Assembly (NCBI GenBank): GCA_015231665.1
Contig: JADGBD010000168.1
Location: 1 to 5,054 of the forward strand
Length of the DNA stretch: 5,054 bases
Origin: Gammaproteobacteria bacterium
GTDB taxonomy: Bacteria; Pseudomonadota; Gammaproteobacteria; Chromatiales; Chromatiaceae
Direction of reading: 5' to 3'
Shown: positions 1 to 5,054 of the stretch, piece by piece
Position numbering within the stretch: the stretch's first letter is position 1
Layout: each line of letters opens with the position of its first letter
Translations under genes and position numbers: made by a program
The notes under the pieces: generated by a model
Databases searched by the model: none
Told to the model about the DNA's origin: nothing
What the model saw: the letters and a program-made list of their open reading frames with translations, nothing else

Positions 1-10
1 CGGAATCCGC

Positions 11-916
11 TCAATGGGTACTCAAAAAATCCGCCCGTTGCTCCGCCAGCTTGGCGTCGGTGCCCTGGGCCAGCACCGGCCGGCATTGGGGCGGGATCGG
101 TGGCGGTGCCGGTTTGACCGGTTTTGCCGGCGGCTTTTCTGCCTCCTTGGTCGGCTTGACCGCGGGTTTGGGCTTGAACCAGGAGGCCAGCTCGGCACCG
201 CAGCCGGAGCCGGGCGGCAGGGGCGCCTGTTGCTCGCAATCCGGGCTGCCCTCGGGGCATTTCAGGCGCACGTGGAAGTGGGCATCGTGGCCGTGCCAGG
301 GTCTCAGCTTCTGCAGCCAGGGCGCATCCGGTCCCTGGGAGGCGCAGACCGCCAGCTTGATCCCGGGGTTGATGAAGATGCGCTCCACCTGCGGGTTCTC
401 CGCTGCGGTCTTGAGCAGAAACAGCTGATCCTCGCCCCAGTGTTGGCTGGTCAGGCGCTTGTCGGCCTGGAGCATGCTCGGCGGATCATTGCCCTCCGGC
501 GCCAGTTTTTTGGCGTGCTCGACGGACTCGGTCAGGGTGAACCAGACATCCACATCCACCCCATTCTGATGACTGCGGTGCATGGAGGACATGAGCCCGC
601 CGCGGGGCTGGGACAGGTCGCCGATCATCAGCTTGCGATCTTGGCGCCGCTTGGCCAGTTCCTCACCCAGGCCCTGCACCAGCTTGAGGGTCTCTGGGTG
701 GCCGTAAAACCGATTGCGATGACGACGGATGCTGACGTAACCGACACCGGTCTCGGGCAGGGCCTCGGCACCGCTGATGCAGCCGTAAGAGACCTTGCCG
801 ATCACCCGGGGCGGTCCGGGAGTGGCGGTCTCTATCTTGGCCCAGGGCGAGGCGCTGGCCTGAACCAGGCCGGCCGTAGCCAGCAGCGCCAGAGCTATGC
901 TCAGTCTTTTTCCCAC
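11..916 (-). CDS. mepA: Penicillin-insensitive murein endopeptidase MepA (peptidase M74)
   Basis: The product is a periplasmic zinc enzyme that cleaves D-alanyl-meso-diaminopimelate cross-links in peptidoglycan, independently of penicillin. It has 301 residues from the chosen GTG start. Residues 1 to about 23 form a signal peptide (basic MGKR, hydrophobic core, cleavage near QASA|SPWA). The LAS-family zinc signature is intact: H116 and D123 in SHQNGVDVD, and H210, H213 and H215 in WHGHDAHFHVRL, matching the spacing of E. coli H113, D120, H206, H209 and H211. The mature protein has exactly six cysteines (46, 191, 220, 227, 239, 278), the set that forms three disulfides in the E. coli enzyme. 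A Pro/Lys-rich stretch (about 248-277) precedes the last cysteine, as in other MepA proteins. The frame is open upstream to a TTG at 961, but the GTG at 914-916 has a GGAG nine bases before it and gives a normal signal peptide. It is transcribed divergently from the lipoprotein gene to the right. Identification is firm; the start is probable. Confidence 0.95.
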   Translation of the reverse strand: MGKRLSIALALLATAGLVQASASPWAKIETATPGPPRVIGKVSYGCISGAEALPETGVGYVSIRRHRNRFYGHPETLKLVQGLGEELAKRRQDRKLMIGDLSQPRGGLMSSMHRSHQNGVDVDVWFTLTESVEHAKKLAPEGNDPPSMLQADKRLTSQHWGEDQLFLLKTAAENPQVERIFINPGIKLAVCASQGPDAPWLQKLRPWHGHDAHFHVRLKCPEGSPDCEQQAPLPPGSGCGAELASWFKPKPAVKPTKEAEKPPAKPVKPAPPPIPPQCRPVLAQGTDAKLAEQRADFLSTH

Positions 917-925
917 GGTGAAGTT

Positions 926-929
926 CTCC
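926..929 (-). promoter_or_regulatory. Ribosome binding site of mepA
   Basis: On the minus strand GGAG lies nine bases upstream of the GTG at 916-914. It supports that GTG over the in-frame TTG codons further upstream, which would add up to 15 residues ahead of an otherwise ordinary signal peptide. Confidence 0.6.
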
Positions 930-937
930 AATGACAA

Positions 938-1044
938 ATTACTGCTAAAAATCCGTGGCAACTCACGAGTCCCGCGTCCCCAGCCCCGAATCCCGAAGCG
1001 GATAAGGGATGTTTCCTGTTGCGGGGTGGAACTGCTCGCTCCAT
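938..1044 (+). repeat. Intergenic repeat, copy A
   Basis: This 107-bp segment aligns without gaps to 4241-4347 in the same orientation. I count 19 mismatches by hand, about 82% identity. The best conserved blocks are ATTACTG at the left end, GGCAACTCACGAGTCCCG in the middle, and GGGGTGG and CTGCTCGCTCCATG at the right. It contains a degenerate tandem of 7-bp units related to CCGAGTC (965-999: ACGAGTC, CCGCGTC, CCCAGCC, CCGAATC, CCGAAGC). The array is bracketed by an imperfect inverted repeat (947-954 with 1007-1014, 7 of 8 pairs). The copy fills much of the divergent region between mepA and the lipoprotein gene, ending 22 bases from the mepA start. No reading frame is preserved between the copies, so it is probably a non-coding intergenic element. 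I do not recognise a named family. Confidence 0.8.
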
Positions 1045-1110
1045 GCAGCTTGAGCTCATACTTTGCCAGAAACGGCCTGTGCGGTCGACCCGGCGCTGAT
1101 GCCGGCTTGG

Positions 1111-1119
1111 TGGTATGAT
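1111..1119 (+). promoter_or_regulatory. Extended -10 promoter element of the lipoprotein operon
   Basis: TGGTATGAT fits an extended -10 (TGn followed by TATGAT, five of six to TATAAT). I see no good -35 at 16-18 bp upstream, which is common for extended -10 promoters. Transcription would start near 1126, inside the longer reading frame that begins with ATG at 1115. This favours the downstream GTG at 1154 as the real start. The prediction rests on sequence alone. Confidence 0.45.
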
Positions 1120-1153
1120 TTCGCCCTTCCCCTCAGGCCCTCAGAGAGCACCT

Positions 1154-2332
1154 GTGCCCCAGACCCCCGCCCTGTTCCTGCTGCTGTTGCTCGCGCTCGG
1201 TCTTTTCGGCTGCACCAGCAACCCCAGCCTGCCCAGCCAGCCGCCAATCCAGGTGGTGGGCGGCAAGGGCCTTGCCGCCTTGAGCCAGGCCGGCCAGCCG
1301 CTGAGCTTTGCCGGGCTGGTGGGCCAGTTGCTCGATGAGGACGTGATCTACATCGGCGAGCGCCACGACCACCTCGCCGATCATCAGATTCAGCTGGCCC
1401 TGCTGGAAGCCCTGCACCACCACAAGGTCAAGCTGGCGATTGGCCTGGAGTGGATTCAGCGGCCCTTTCAGCAACATCTGGATGACTTCATCGCCGGGCG
1501 CATCGATGAGGCGGAAATGCTCCGCCGCACCCAGTATTTCTCCCGGTGGGGGGTGGACTACCGCCACTATCGGCCGATCATCCAGTTAGCCCGCGCCCAG
1601 GGCATCCCCCTGCTGGGCCTGAATGCCCCCTCGGAACTGGTGCAGGCGATCATGCAGGGCGGCCTCAAGAGTCTCGTTGACTTCTATGTGGCGCAACTGC
1701 CGGAGGAATACTACTTCACCAACGAGGAATACGAGCAGCGCCTGCAGCAGGTCTACAAGCAGCATCAGGGCCTCAAAAGCCCCTTCAGCCACTTCTACGA
1801 GGTGCAGCTGACCTGGGACGAGACCATGGCCGAGCAGGTCACCCGTTTTCTTGAAAGCGACAGCGAAACCACCCTGGTGGTGCTCGCCGGGGCCGGTCAT
1901 CTGGAATACGGCCACGGCATCCCCGACCGGGTGGAGCGGCGCACCGAGCTGCCGGGCAAAATTCTCCTGCCCTTCATCGCCGACCGCAACGAGCCGCGGA
2001 TCGCCGACTTCCTCCTCACCACCGCGCCGGTCGAGCTACCCCCCGCTGGCCTGCTCGGGGTCAGCCTGCGCCATGTGCCCCAGCCCTTGGTGGTGGTCGA
2101 TCTCGACCCCGCCGGCGCCGCCTATAAAGCCGGGATGCGCAAGGGCGATCGCATCGTCCGCATCGATGCCCAAGCCATCCGTGATCTGACCGATCTCAAG
2201 CTGGCCTTGCTGGACAAGCCGCCGGGCACAGAAATCCAGCTGGACCTGGTGCGCGAGGGTGAAGGCGAGCAGCATCGCTCCCTGCGCCTGCGCCTCAGCG
2301 CGCCGGGCAAAGACCTGCGAGGTCAGCTATGA
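1154..2332 (+). CDS. ChaN/Tiki-superfamily outer-membrane lipoprotein with C-terminal PDZ domain
   Basis: This is a predicted lipoprotein of 392 residues. A hydrophobic run ends in lipobox LFGC with the lipidated cysteine at residue 20; Thr at +2 argues against inner-membrane retention. Residues about 45-275 form a ChaN-type domain (heme-binding uptake family). They carry two GX2H motifs, GERH (68-71) and GAGH (246-249, in GAGHLEYGHGIPDR), and a Glu in GLEW (residue 99). This is the arrangement of the wider Tiki/TraB/EreA superfamily. Residues about 300-385 look like a PDZ domain, with KAGMRKGDRIVRID typical of its ligand-groove region. Campylobacter ChaN binds heme and is tied to iron uptake; whether this protein does so is inference, and a metal-dependent hydrolase role is also possible. 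An in-frame ATG at 1115 exists, but it lies inside the -10-like element. The GTG at 1154 follows AGAGAG and gives a compact signal peptide. It overlaps the next gene by four bases. Confidence 0.85.
   Translation: MPQTPALFLLLLLALGLFGCTSNPSLPSQPPIQVVGGKGLAALSQAGQPLSFAGLVGQLLDEDVIYIGERHDHLADHQIQLALLEALHHHKVKLAIGLEWIQRPFQQHLDDFIAGRIDEAEMLRRTQYFSRWGVDYRHYRPIIQLARAQGIPLLGLNAPSELVQAIMQGGLKSLVDFYVAQLPEEYYFTNEEYEQRLQQVYKQHQGLKSPFSHFYEVQLTWDETMAEQVTRFLESDSETTLVVLAGAGHLEYGHGIPDRVERRTELPGKILLPFIADRNEPRIADFLLTTAPVELPPAGLLGVSLRHVPQPLVVVDLDPAGAAYKAGMRKGDRIVRIDAQAIRDLTDLKLALLDKPPGTEIQLDLVREGEGEQHRSLRLRLSAPGKDLRGQL
2319..2322 (+). promoter_or_regulatory. Ribosome binding site of the DUF2059 gene inside the upstream gene
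   Basis: GAGG sits six bases before the ATG at 2329, within the last codons of the lipoprotein gene. Together with the ATGA stop/start overlap it indicates translational coupling of the two genes. Confidence 0.65.
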
Positions 2333-2898
2333 AGCCATCCTCTTTGCTCCTGCTTGGCGGGCTGGTCTGGTTTGGGCTCGGTTTCGGTCCAGCACTGGCC
2401 GAGCCGGTCAAAGGCAGCGCCGAGGTGCAGGAGCTGCTCGAGCTCAACGGCGGCGAGCGCCAATACCAGCAGCTGCTGGGAATGATGACCCAGAGCCTGG
2501 AAACCAGCTTCAGCGCCGGCCTGGCCAAGGCCCTCAAGGACCGGCCGATTGCCCCCGGCCAGCGCCAGCAGGCCCGGCAGATTCTCGACCGCAACTTTGC
2601 CCGCTTCATTCGCGAGTTCCAGCAGCAGATGCAGCAGCTGATGCCCTGGGAGCGCCTGGTGAGCGAGGTCTATACCCCGGTCTATCTGCGCCACTTCAGT
2701 CCGGCCGAGCTGGCCGAGCTGCTCGCCTTCTATCGCTCCCCCGCCGGGCGTAAGTTCGTCAGCCGCAATCCCCAGCTGGTGCAGGACGCCAGCGAGGCGA
2801 TCAAAAAGCTCTACGCCAAGCAGATGCAGGGCCGCGCCGAACAGCTCACCGAGCAGACCCTCAAGCAGATCGCCAGCGAGCTGGATGGCCTCAAGTAG
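2329..2898 (+). CDS. Secreted DUF2059 family protein
   Basis: This is a 189-residue protein of unknown function. Residues 1-24 form a Sec signal peptide with a clear PALA|EP cleavage site, so the mature protein should be periplasmic. The rest is helical and rich in Gln, Glu and Leu. Residues about 108-168 match the DUF2059 core: aromatic-rich VYTPVYLRHFSPAELAELL, followed by FYRSPAGRKFVSRNPQL and an amphipathic C-terminal helix. The N-terminal helix (about 31-60, LLELNGGERQYQQLL) is also usual for the family. No catalytic residues are evident. The start overlaps the stop of the ChaN/PDZ lipoprotein gene as ATGA, with GAGG six bases upstream, so the two are very likely co-expressed. The pairing suggests a shared envelope role, but the sequence does not show what it is. 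The family assignment is confident. Confidence 0.88.
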   Translation: MKPSSLLLLGGLVWFGLGFGPALAEPVKGSAEVQELLELNGGERQYQQLLGMMTQSLETSFSAGLAKALKDRPIAPGQRQQARQILDRNFARFIREFQQQMQQLMPWERLVSEVYTPVYLRHFSPAELAELLAFYRSPAGRKFVSRNPQLVQDASEAIKKLYAKQMQGRAEQLTEQTLKQIASELDGLK

Positions 2899-2946
2899 GC
2901 CCCCAGGCCCGCTGGCGCCGCGACTTGCAACCCATCGGAACTCTCC

Positions 2947-3825
2947 ATGAGCTGGCTGTTTGTCACCCTGATTTGCGCCTTCTCCCTGGCCACCGCCGAT
3001 GCCCTGGGCAAGCGTTATCTGCAGAGTTACAGCGCCCGCGAGCTGACCCTGGTGCGCTTTACCCTCAGCGGCCTGCTGCTGTTGCCGCTGGTGCCGCAGG
3101 TGCCCCTGGCGGACGCGCCGCCCGTGTTCTGGGCCTGGATGCTGCTGCTGGTGTTGCTCGAGCTGGGGGCGATGCTGCTGTACATGCGCGCCATCCGCGA
3201 CTATCCCCTGTCCCTGACCCTGCCCTATCTCTCCTTCACCCCGGCCTTTGCCGTGATCAGCGGCCAGCTGTTGCTCGGCGAGCAGATTTCCAGCTCCGGG
3301 CTGGGGGGGATTCTGCTCATCACCCTGGGGGCCTGGCTGTTGAACCTGCACCTGTTCGACCGTCAGCGGCCGACCAGCACCTTGCTCGCGCCGCTAATGG
3401 GGATCAGGCACAACCCTGGCTCGCTGATGATGCTCGGCGCGGCCCTGATCTACAGCTTCACCCTCAGCGCCAGCAAGCTGGCGATGCAGTATCTGCCACC
3501 TTCCACCGCCTTTGGTGCCCTCTATTTCGCCCTGGTTGGCCTGGCGGCGCTGCTGCTGGTGCTGTTCACCCAGCCGCGGGCGATCAATGCCCTCTGGCGC
3601 CGGCCGCTGCCGGCCCTGGCGGTGGCCGGGCTGATGGCGGTGATGGTGATCACGCACTTCGTCGCTATCCAGATGGTCGAGGCCGCTTACATGGTCGCGG
3701 TCAAGCGCACCAGCCTGCTGTTCGGCATCCTCTACGGCGCCTGGTGGTTTCATGAGGCCAATCTCAAACGCAACCTGCCGGCAGCGATGTTGATGGTGCT
3801 GGGGGTGGGGTTGATCTTGCTTTGA
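2947..3825 (+). CDS. EamA/DMT superfamily transporter, 10 TM
   Basis: This is an inner-membrane permease of 292 residues, the normal size for the drug/metabolite transporter superfamily. It has two EamA repeats (about residues 3-136 and 158-291), each with five hydrophobic segments. The first repeat ends with the typical PAFAVISGQLLLGEQIS stretch followed by a glycine-rich helix. The second shows the matching AVKRTSLLFGILYGAWWFHE. The loop between them (about 137-157) is polar. The substrate cannot be told from sequence; relatives export amino acids, metabolites or drugs. The ATG is preceded by a weak GGA seven bases upstream. The gene begins 48 bases after the DUF2059 stop, with no hairpin terminator between, so it may be the third gene of the same operon. 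Its stop codon lies inside an FNR-like box that serves the region downstream. Confidence 0.9.
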   Translation: MSWLFVTLICAFSLATADALGKRYLQSYSARELTLVRFTLSGLLLLPLVPQVPLADAPPVFWAWMLLLVLLELGAMLLYMRAIRDYPLSLTLPYLSFTPAFAVISGQLLLGEQISSSGLGGILLITLGAWLLNLHLFDRQRPTSTLLAPLMGIRHNPGSLMMLGAALIYSFTLSASKLAMQYLPPSTAFGALYFALVGLAALLLVLFTQPRAINALWRRPLPALAVAGLMAVMVITHFVAIQMVEAAYMVAVKRTSLLFGILYGAWWFHEANLKRNLPAAMLMVLGVGLILL

Positions 3826-3863
3826 CGTAAATCAATTTCCCAGACCTCGACCTCCCCTAGACT
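3822..3863 (+). promoter_or_regulatory. FNR/Anr-type box with class II-spaced -10 element
   Basis: TTGAC-GTAA-ATCAA at 3822-3835 matches the FNR/Anr consensus TTGAT-N4-ATCAA at nine of ten positions. A -10-like TAGACT lies at 3858-3863 (four of six to TATAAT). The 22-bp gap places the box centre at about -41.5 from a start near 3870, which is the classical geometry for class II activation by FNR. The site overlaps the stop codon of the EamA gene and points at the cytochrome c remnant, a plausible target for oxygen-responsive control. Function is inferred from motif and spacing only. Confidence 0.55.
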
Positions 3864-3892
3864 CTGCGGCCTGGTTTAACTGGGTAAATTAG

Positions 3893-4081
3893 CAATGCAC
3901 GCCTAAGGCAGTACCCCAGCTCGCCGGCCAGTTCACCGACTACCTCTGGCGGCAGGTGGAGAAATACCGCACCCAGGTCCGCATCCACGACGAGACCGAC
4001 CCCGACGACGAACTCCTCAATGCCTTTAGCGACGCCGAGCTCAAGGATATCTTCGCCTACCTGTCCCTGGTGGACGACTGA
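3893..4081 (+). pseudogene. Headless c-type cytochrome remnant (C-terminal part)
   Basis: The frame ending in TGA at 4079-4081 is open only from 3893, after an in-frame TAG at 3890-3892. It encodes about 62 residues that look like the C-terminal half of a small soluble c-type cytochrome: AVPQLAGQFTDYLWRQVEKY, then an acidic linker, then FSDAELKDIFAYLSLVDD, the usual last helix. It has no signal peptide, no CXXCH heme-attachment motif and no ATG, GTG or TTG ahead of the conserved part. It also has no methionine that could serve as the distal heme ligand. An ATG at 3895 is in another frame and stops after three codons (ATG CAC GCC TAA). The upstream 70 bases are promoter-like, not coding. The simplest reading is a cytochrome gene that kept its FNR-type promoter and lost its N-terminal half by deletion. 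A sequencing or assembly error cannot be excluded, but one indel would not restore a CXXCH. Confidence 0.7.
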
Positions 4082-4093
4082 GTTGCAGGTATA

Positions 4094-4105
4094 GCAGCAT
4101 GCTGC
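4094..4105. repeat. 12-bp perfect palindrome
   Basis: GCAGCATGCTGC is identical to its reverse complement. It begins 12 bases after the stop codon of the cytochrome remnant. With no loop and no T-tract it is not a standard terminator; it could be an operator-like site or chance in GC-rich DNA. Confidence 0.4.
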
Positions 4106-4193
4106 AGCACGCCAACAAGGTGGACACCACTCGATCCAGCGCCACGGCCAAAACAAGTGCTGACTCTGGACGCCTGCCGCGCATGAGGCGACT

Positions 4194-4227
4194 CCCATGC
4201 CCAGGAGGCCTGATCTGGTAGCATGGG
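4194..4227. repeat. Imperfect hairpin, 11 bp stem
   Basis: CCCATGCCCAG (4194-4204) can pair with CTGG-TA-GCATGGG (4215-4227), leaving a two-base TA bulge and a 10-base loop that contains AGGCCT. No run of T follows on either side, so an intrinsic terminator is unlikely. It lies between the cytochrome remnant and repeat copy B. It may be a processing or stability structure, or the end of a decayed element. Confidence 0.45.
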
Positions 4228-4240
4228 GCCTGGCAGTAAG

Positions 4241-4347
4241 ATTACTGTGAAACATCCATGGCAACTCACGAGTCCCGAGTCCCCGGTTCCGAGTCCCGAA
4301 GCAGCCAAGATATGTTTCATGATCCGGGGTGGCGCTGCTCGCTCCAT
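4241..4347 (+). repeat. Intergenic repeat, copy B
   Basis: This is the second copy of the element at 938-1044, in the same orientation, gap-free and about 82% identical. Its 7-bp array is cleaner here (4268-4302: ACGAGTC, CCGAGTC, CCCGGTT, CCGAGTC, CCGAAGC). The array is bracketed by a perfect 8-bp inverted repeat, TGAAACAT (4248-4255) with ATGTTTCA (4312-4319), in the same pairing register as in copy A. It ends 27 bases before the start codon of the MFS gene, so it may sit in that gene's leader or promoter. No protein is encoded consistently in both copies. Confidence 0.8.
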
Positions 4348-4374
4348 GTGCGTTAGGTTTGATTCAGGCACCCC

Positions 4375-5054
4375 ATGCTGCATATTGCTGTTTCCATCGC
4401 CTCCCTGCTGCTGGGGACGGCCCTGCTGCTTAACGGCATTGGTCTGCTCGGCACCCTGGTGGGGCTGCGCGCCAGTGCTGAGGGCTTCTCGGTGCTGCAG
4501 GTAGGGGCGGTGATGTCGGCCTATTTTTTGGGGTTTGCCTTGGGCAGCTGGATCTGTCCCGCCTTGATCCGACGTGTAGGCCATATCCGCGCCTATGCCG
4601 CCTTCGCCACCGTCGCTTCGGCTGCCGCCATTGCCTATCCCCTGATCATTGACCCGCTGGCCTGGGTTATCCTGCGGATGCTCACCGGGCTGACCCTGGC
4701 CGGGCTCTACATGGCCATAGAGAGCTGGCTGAACGTGATTGCCCCCAACCAGTTCCGCGGCCGCCTGTTCTCCCTCTACCCCGCCATTACCCTGTTGGCC
4801 CTGGGCACCGGCCAGTACTTGCTGTTCCTCGGCGAAGTCGAAGGATTTGATTTGTTTGCCCTGATCACCATTCTCATTTCCCTTTCCCTGTTGCCCATTG
4901 TGCTTACCCGGATTGACCAGCCTGCCCAGGTGGAAACGTCCAGCCTCAGCTTGCGCCGGCTGATGCAGGTCTCCCCCCTGGGGTTGATGACCACTTTCAT
5001 GGCCGGCATCATCAACGGCGCGGCCCACTACTGGGGCTATCGCAACTTTGAGGC
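4375..5054 (+). CDS. MFS transporter, YcaD-like (3' end outside window)
   Basis: This is the N-terminal 226 codons of a major facilitator superfamily permease, cut by the right edge. It has hydrophobic segments at about residues 3-30, 41-61, 72-92, 96-118, 133-153 and 159-178, the six helices of the first MFS half. After a short cytoplasmic stretch the seventh begins near residue 201. The loop between helices 2 and 3 (GSWICPALIRRVGHIRAY) is a version of MFS motif A. The fourth helix ends in AIESWLN and is followed by an RGR loop, features of the YcaD-like group of uncharacterised MFS proteins. The substrate is unknown. The ATG at 4375 is the first possible start, because an in-frame TGA lies at 4360-4362. 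AGG six bases upstream is a modest ribosome binding site. Repeat copy B lies immediately upstream. Confidence 0.88.
   Translation, partial: MLHIAVSIASLLLGTALLLNGIGLLGTLVGLRASAEGFSVLQVGAVMSAYFLGFALGSWICPALIRRVGHIRAYAAFATVASAAAIAYPLIIDPLAWVILRMLTGLTLAGLYMAIESWLNVIAPNQFRGRLFSLYPAITLLALGTGQYLLFLGEVEGFDLFALITILISLSLLPIVLTRIDQPAQVETSSLSLRRLMQVSPLGLMTTFMAGIINGAAHYWGYRNFE

Noticed and set aside
14..934. 306-codon open frame on the plus strand across mepA
   Set aside because: It lies fully antisense to mepA, whose zinc ligands, signal peptide and six cysteines are intact. The translation is low in complexity with no recognisable domain; GC-rich codons leave the opposite strand open.
965..999. Heptamer array considered as a CRISPR array
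   Set aside because: The units are 7 bp, contiguous and degenerate, with no spacers and no cas genes nearby.
1051..1058. TGAGCTCA palindrome upstream of the lipoprotein gene as an operator
   Set aside because: It is only eight bases, not repeated elsewhere in the intergenic regions, and too short to stand out from chance.
897..1118. Small plus-strand frame (73 codons) over repeat copy A
   Set aside because: It starts inside the mepA signal-peptide region on the opposite strand, and no equivalent protein is preserved in copy B.
2323..3351. 342-codon open frame on the minus strand across the DUF2059 and EamA genes
   Set aside because: The translation is a Gln/Gly/Leu-rich shadow of two convincing plus-strand genes, with no family resemblance, and it spans their intergenic gap.
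4171..4190. CGCCT...AGGCG inverted repeat as a terminator for the cytochrome region
   Set aside because: The stem is only five pairs with a 10-base loop and no following T-run; such structures are frequent by chance in GC-rich DNA.
4223..4504. 93-codon plus-strand frame starting before repeat copy B
   Set aside because: It runs through the repeat and then out of frame into the start of the MFS gene. The protein is Cys/Pro-rich and unlike anything known, and copy A does not keep the frame.
4057..5028. 323-codon open frame on the minus strand from the intergenic region through the MFS gene
   Set aside because: It is antisense to the MFS gene, Gln/Gly-rich and without a domain. It crosses the hairpin and repeat copy B, which would not be expected of a real gene.

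Overview
The window is GC-rich, densely coding DNA from a Gram-negative bacterium. The evidence is a periplasmic murein endopeptidase, an outer-membrane-type lipoprotein, Sec signal peptides and GC-rich codon use. The gene set (MepA, a ChaN-like lipoprotein with a PDZ domain, a DUF2059 protein, EamA and MFS transporters) together with an FNR/Anr-type site and a c-type cytochrome remnant fits a respiratory or facultatively anaerobic gammaproteobacterium. A Chromatiales-like lineage is possible, but that is only a guess from style.

Layout. Positions 11-916 on the minus strand hold mepA, a complete zinc LAS-type D-Ala-mDAP endopeptidase. A divergent intergenic region (917-1153) follows. It holds the first copy (938-1044) of a roughly 107-bp repeat and an extended -10-like element (1111-1119) facing right. 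Three rightward genes come next and probably form one operon: a ChaN/Tiki-superfamily lipoprotein with a C-terminal PDZ domain (1154-2332), a secreted DUF2059 protein overlapping it by four bases (2329-2898), and a 10-TM EamA/DMT transporter (2947-3825).

From 3826 to 4374 there is no intact gene, but the stretch is not empty. An FNR/Anr-like box overlaps the EamA stop codon, and a -10-like hexamer lies exactly where a class II FNR promoter would have it. Downstream is a headless C-terminal half of a c-type cytochrome (3893-4081) with no heme-binding motif and no start codon. Then come a 12-bp perfect palindrome, an 11-bp imperfect hairpin, and the second copy of the intergenic repeat (4241-4347), in the same orientation as the first and about 82% identical. 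An MFS transporter starts at 4375 and runs off the right edge.

Functionally, the left and centre encode envelope functions: peptidoglycan cleavage, a possibly heme- or metal-handling lipoprotein, a periplasmic helper-like protein of unknown role, and a drug/metabolite exporter-type permease. The main points of interest are the decayed FNR-type cytochrome locus and the paired intergenic repeat with a degenerate 7-bp internal array, which brackets the chaN-like operon. I see no CRISPR array, transposase, integrase, tRNA or rRNA, and no convincing undescribed defence system.
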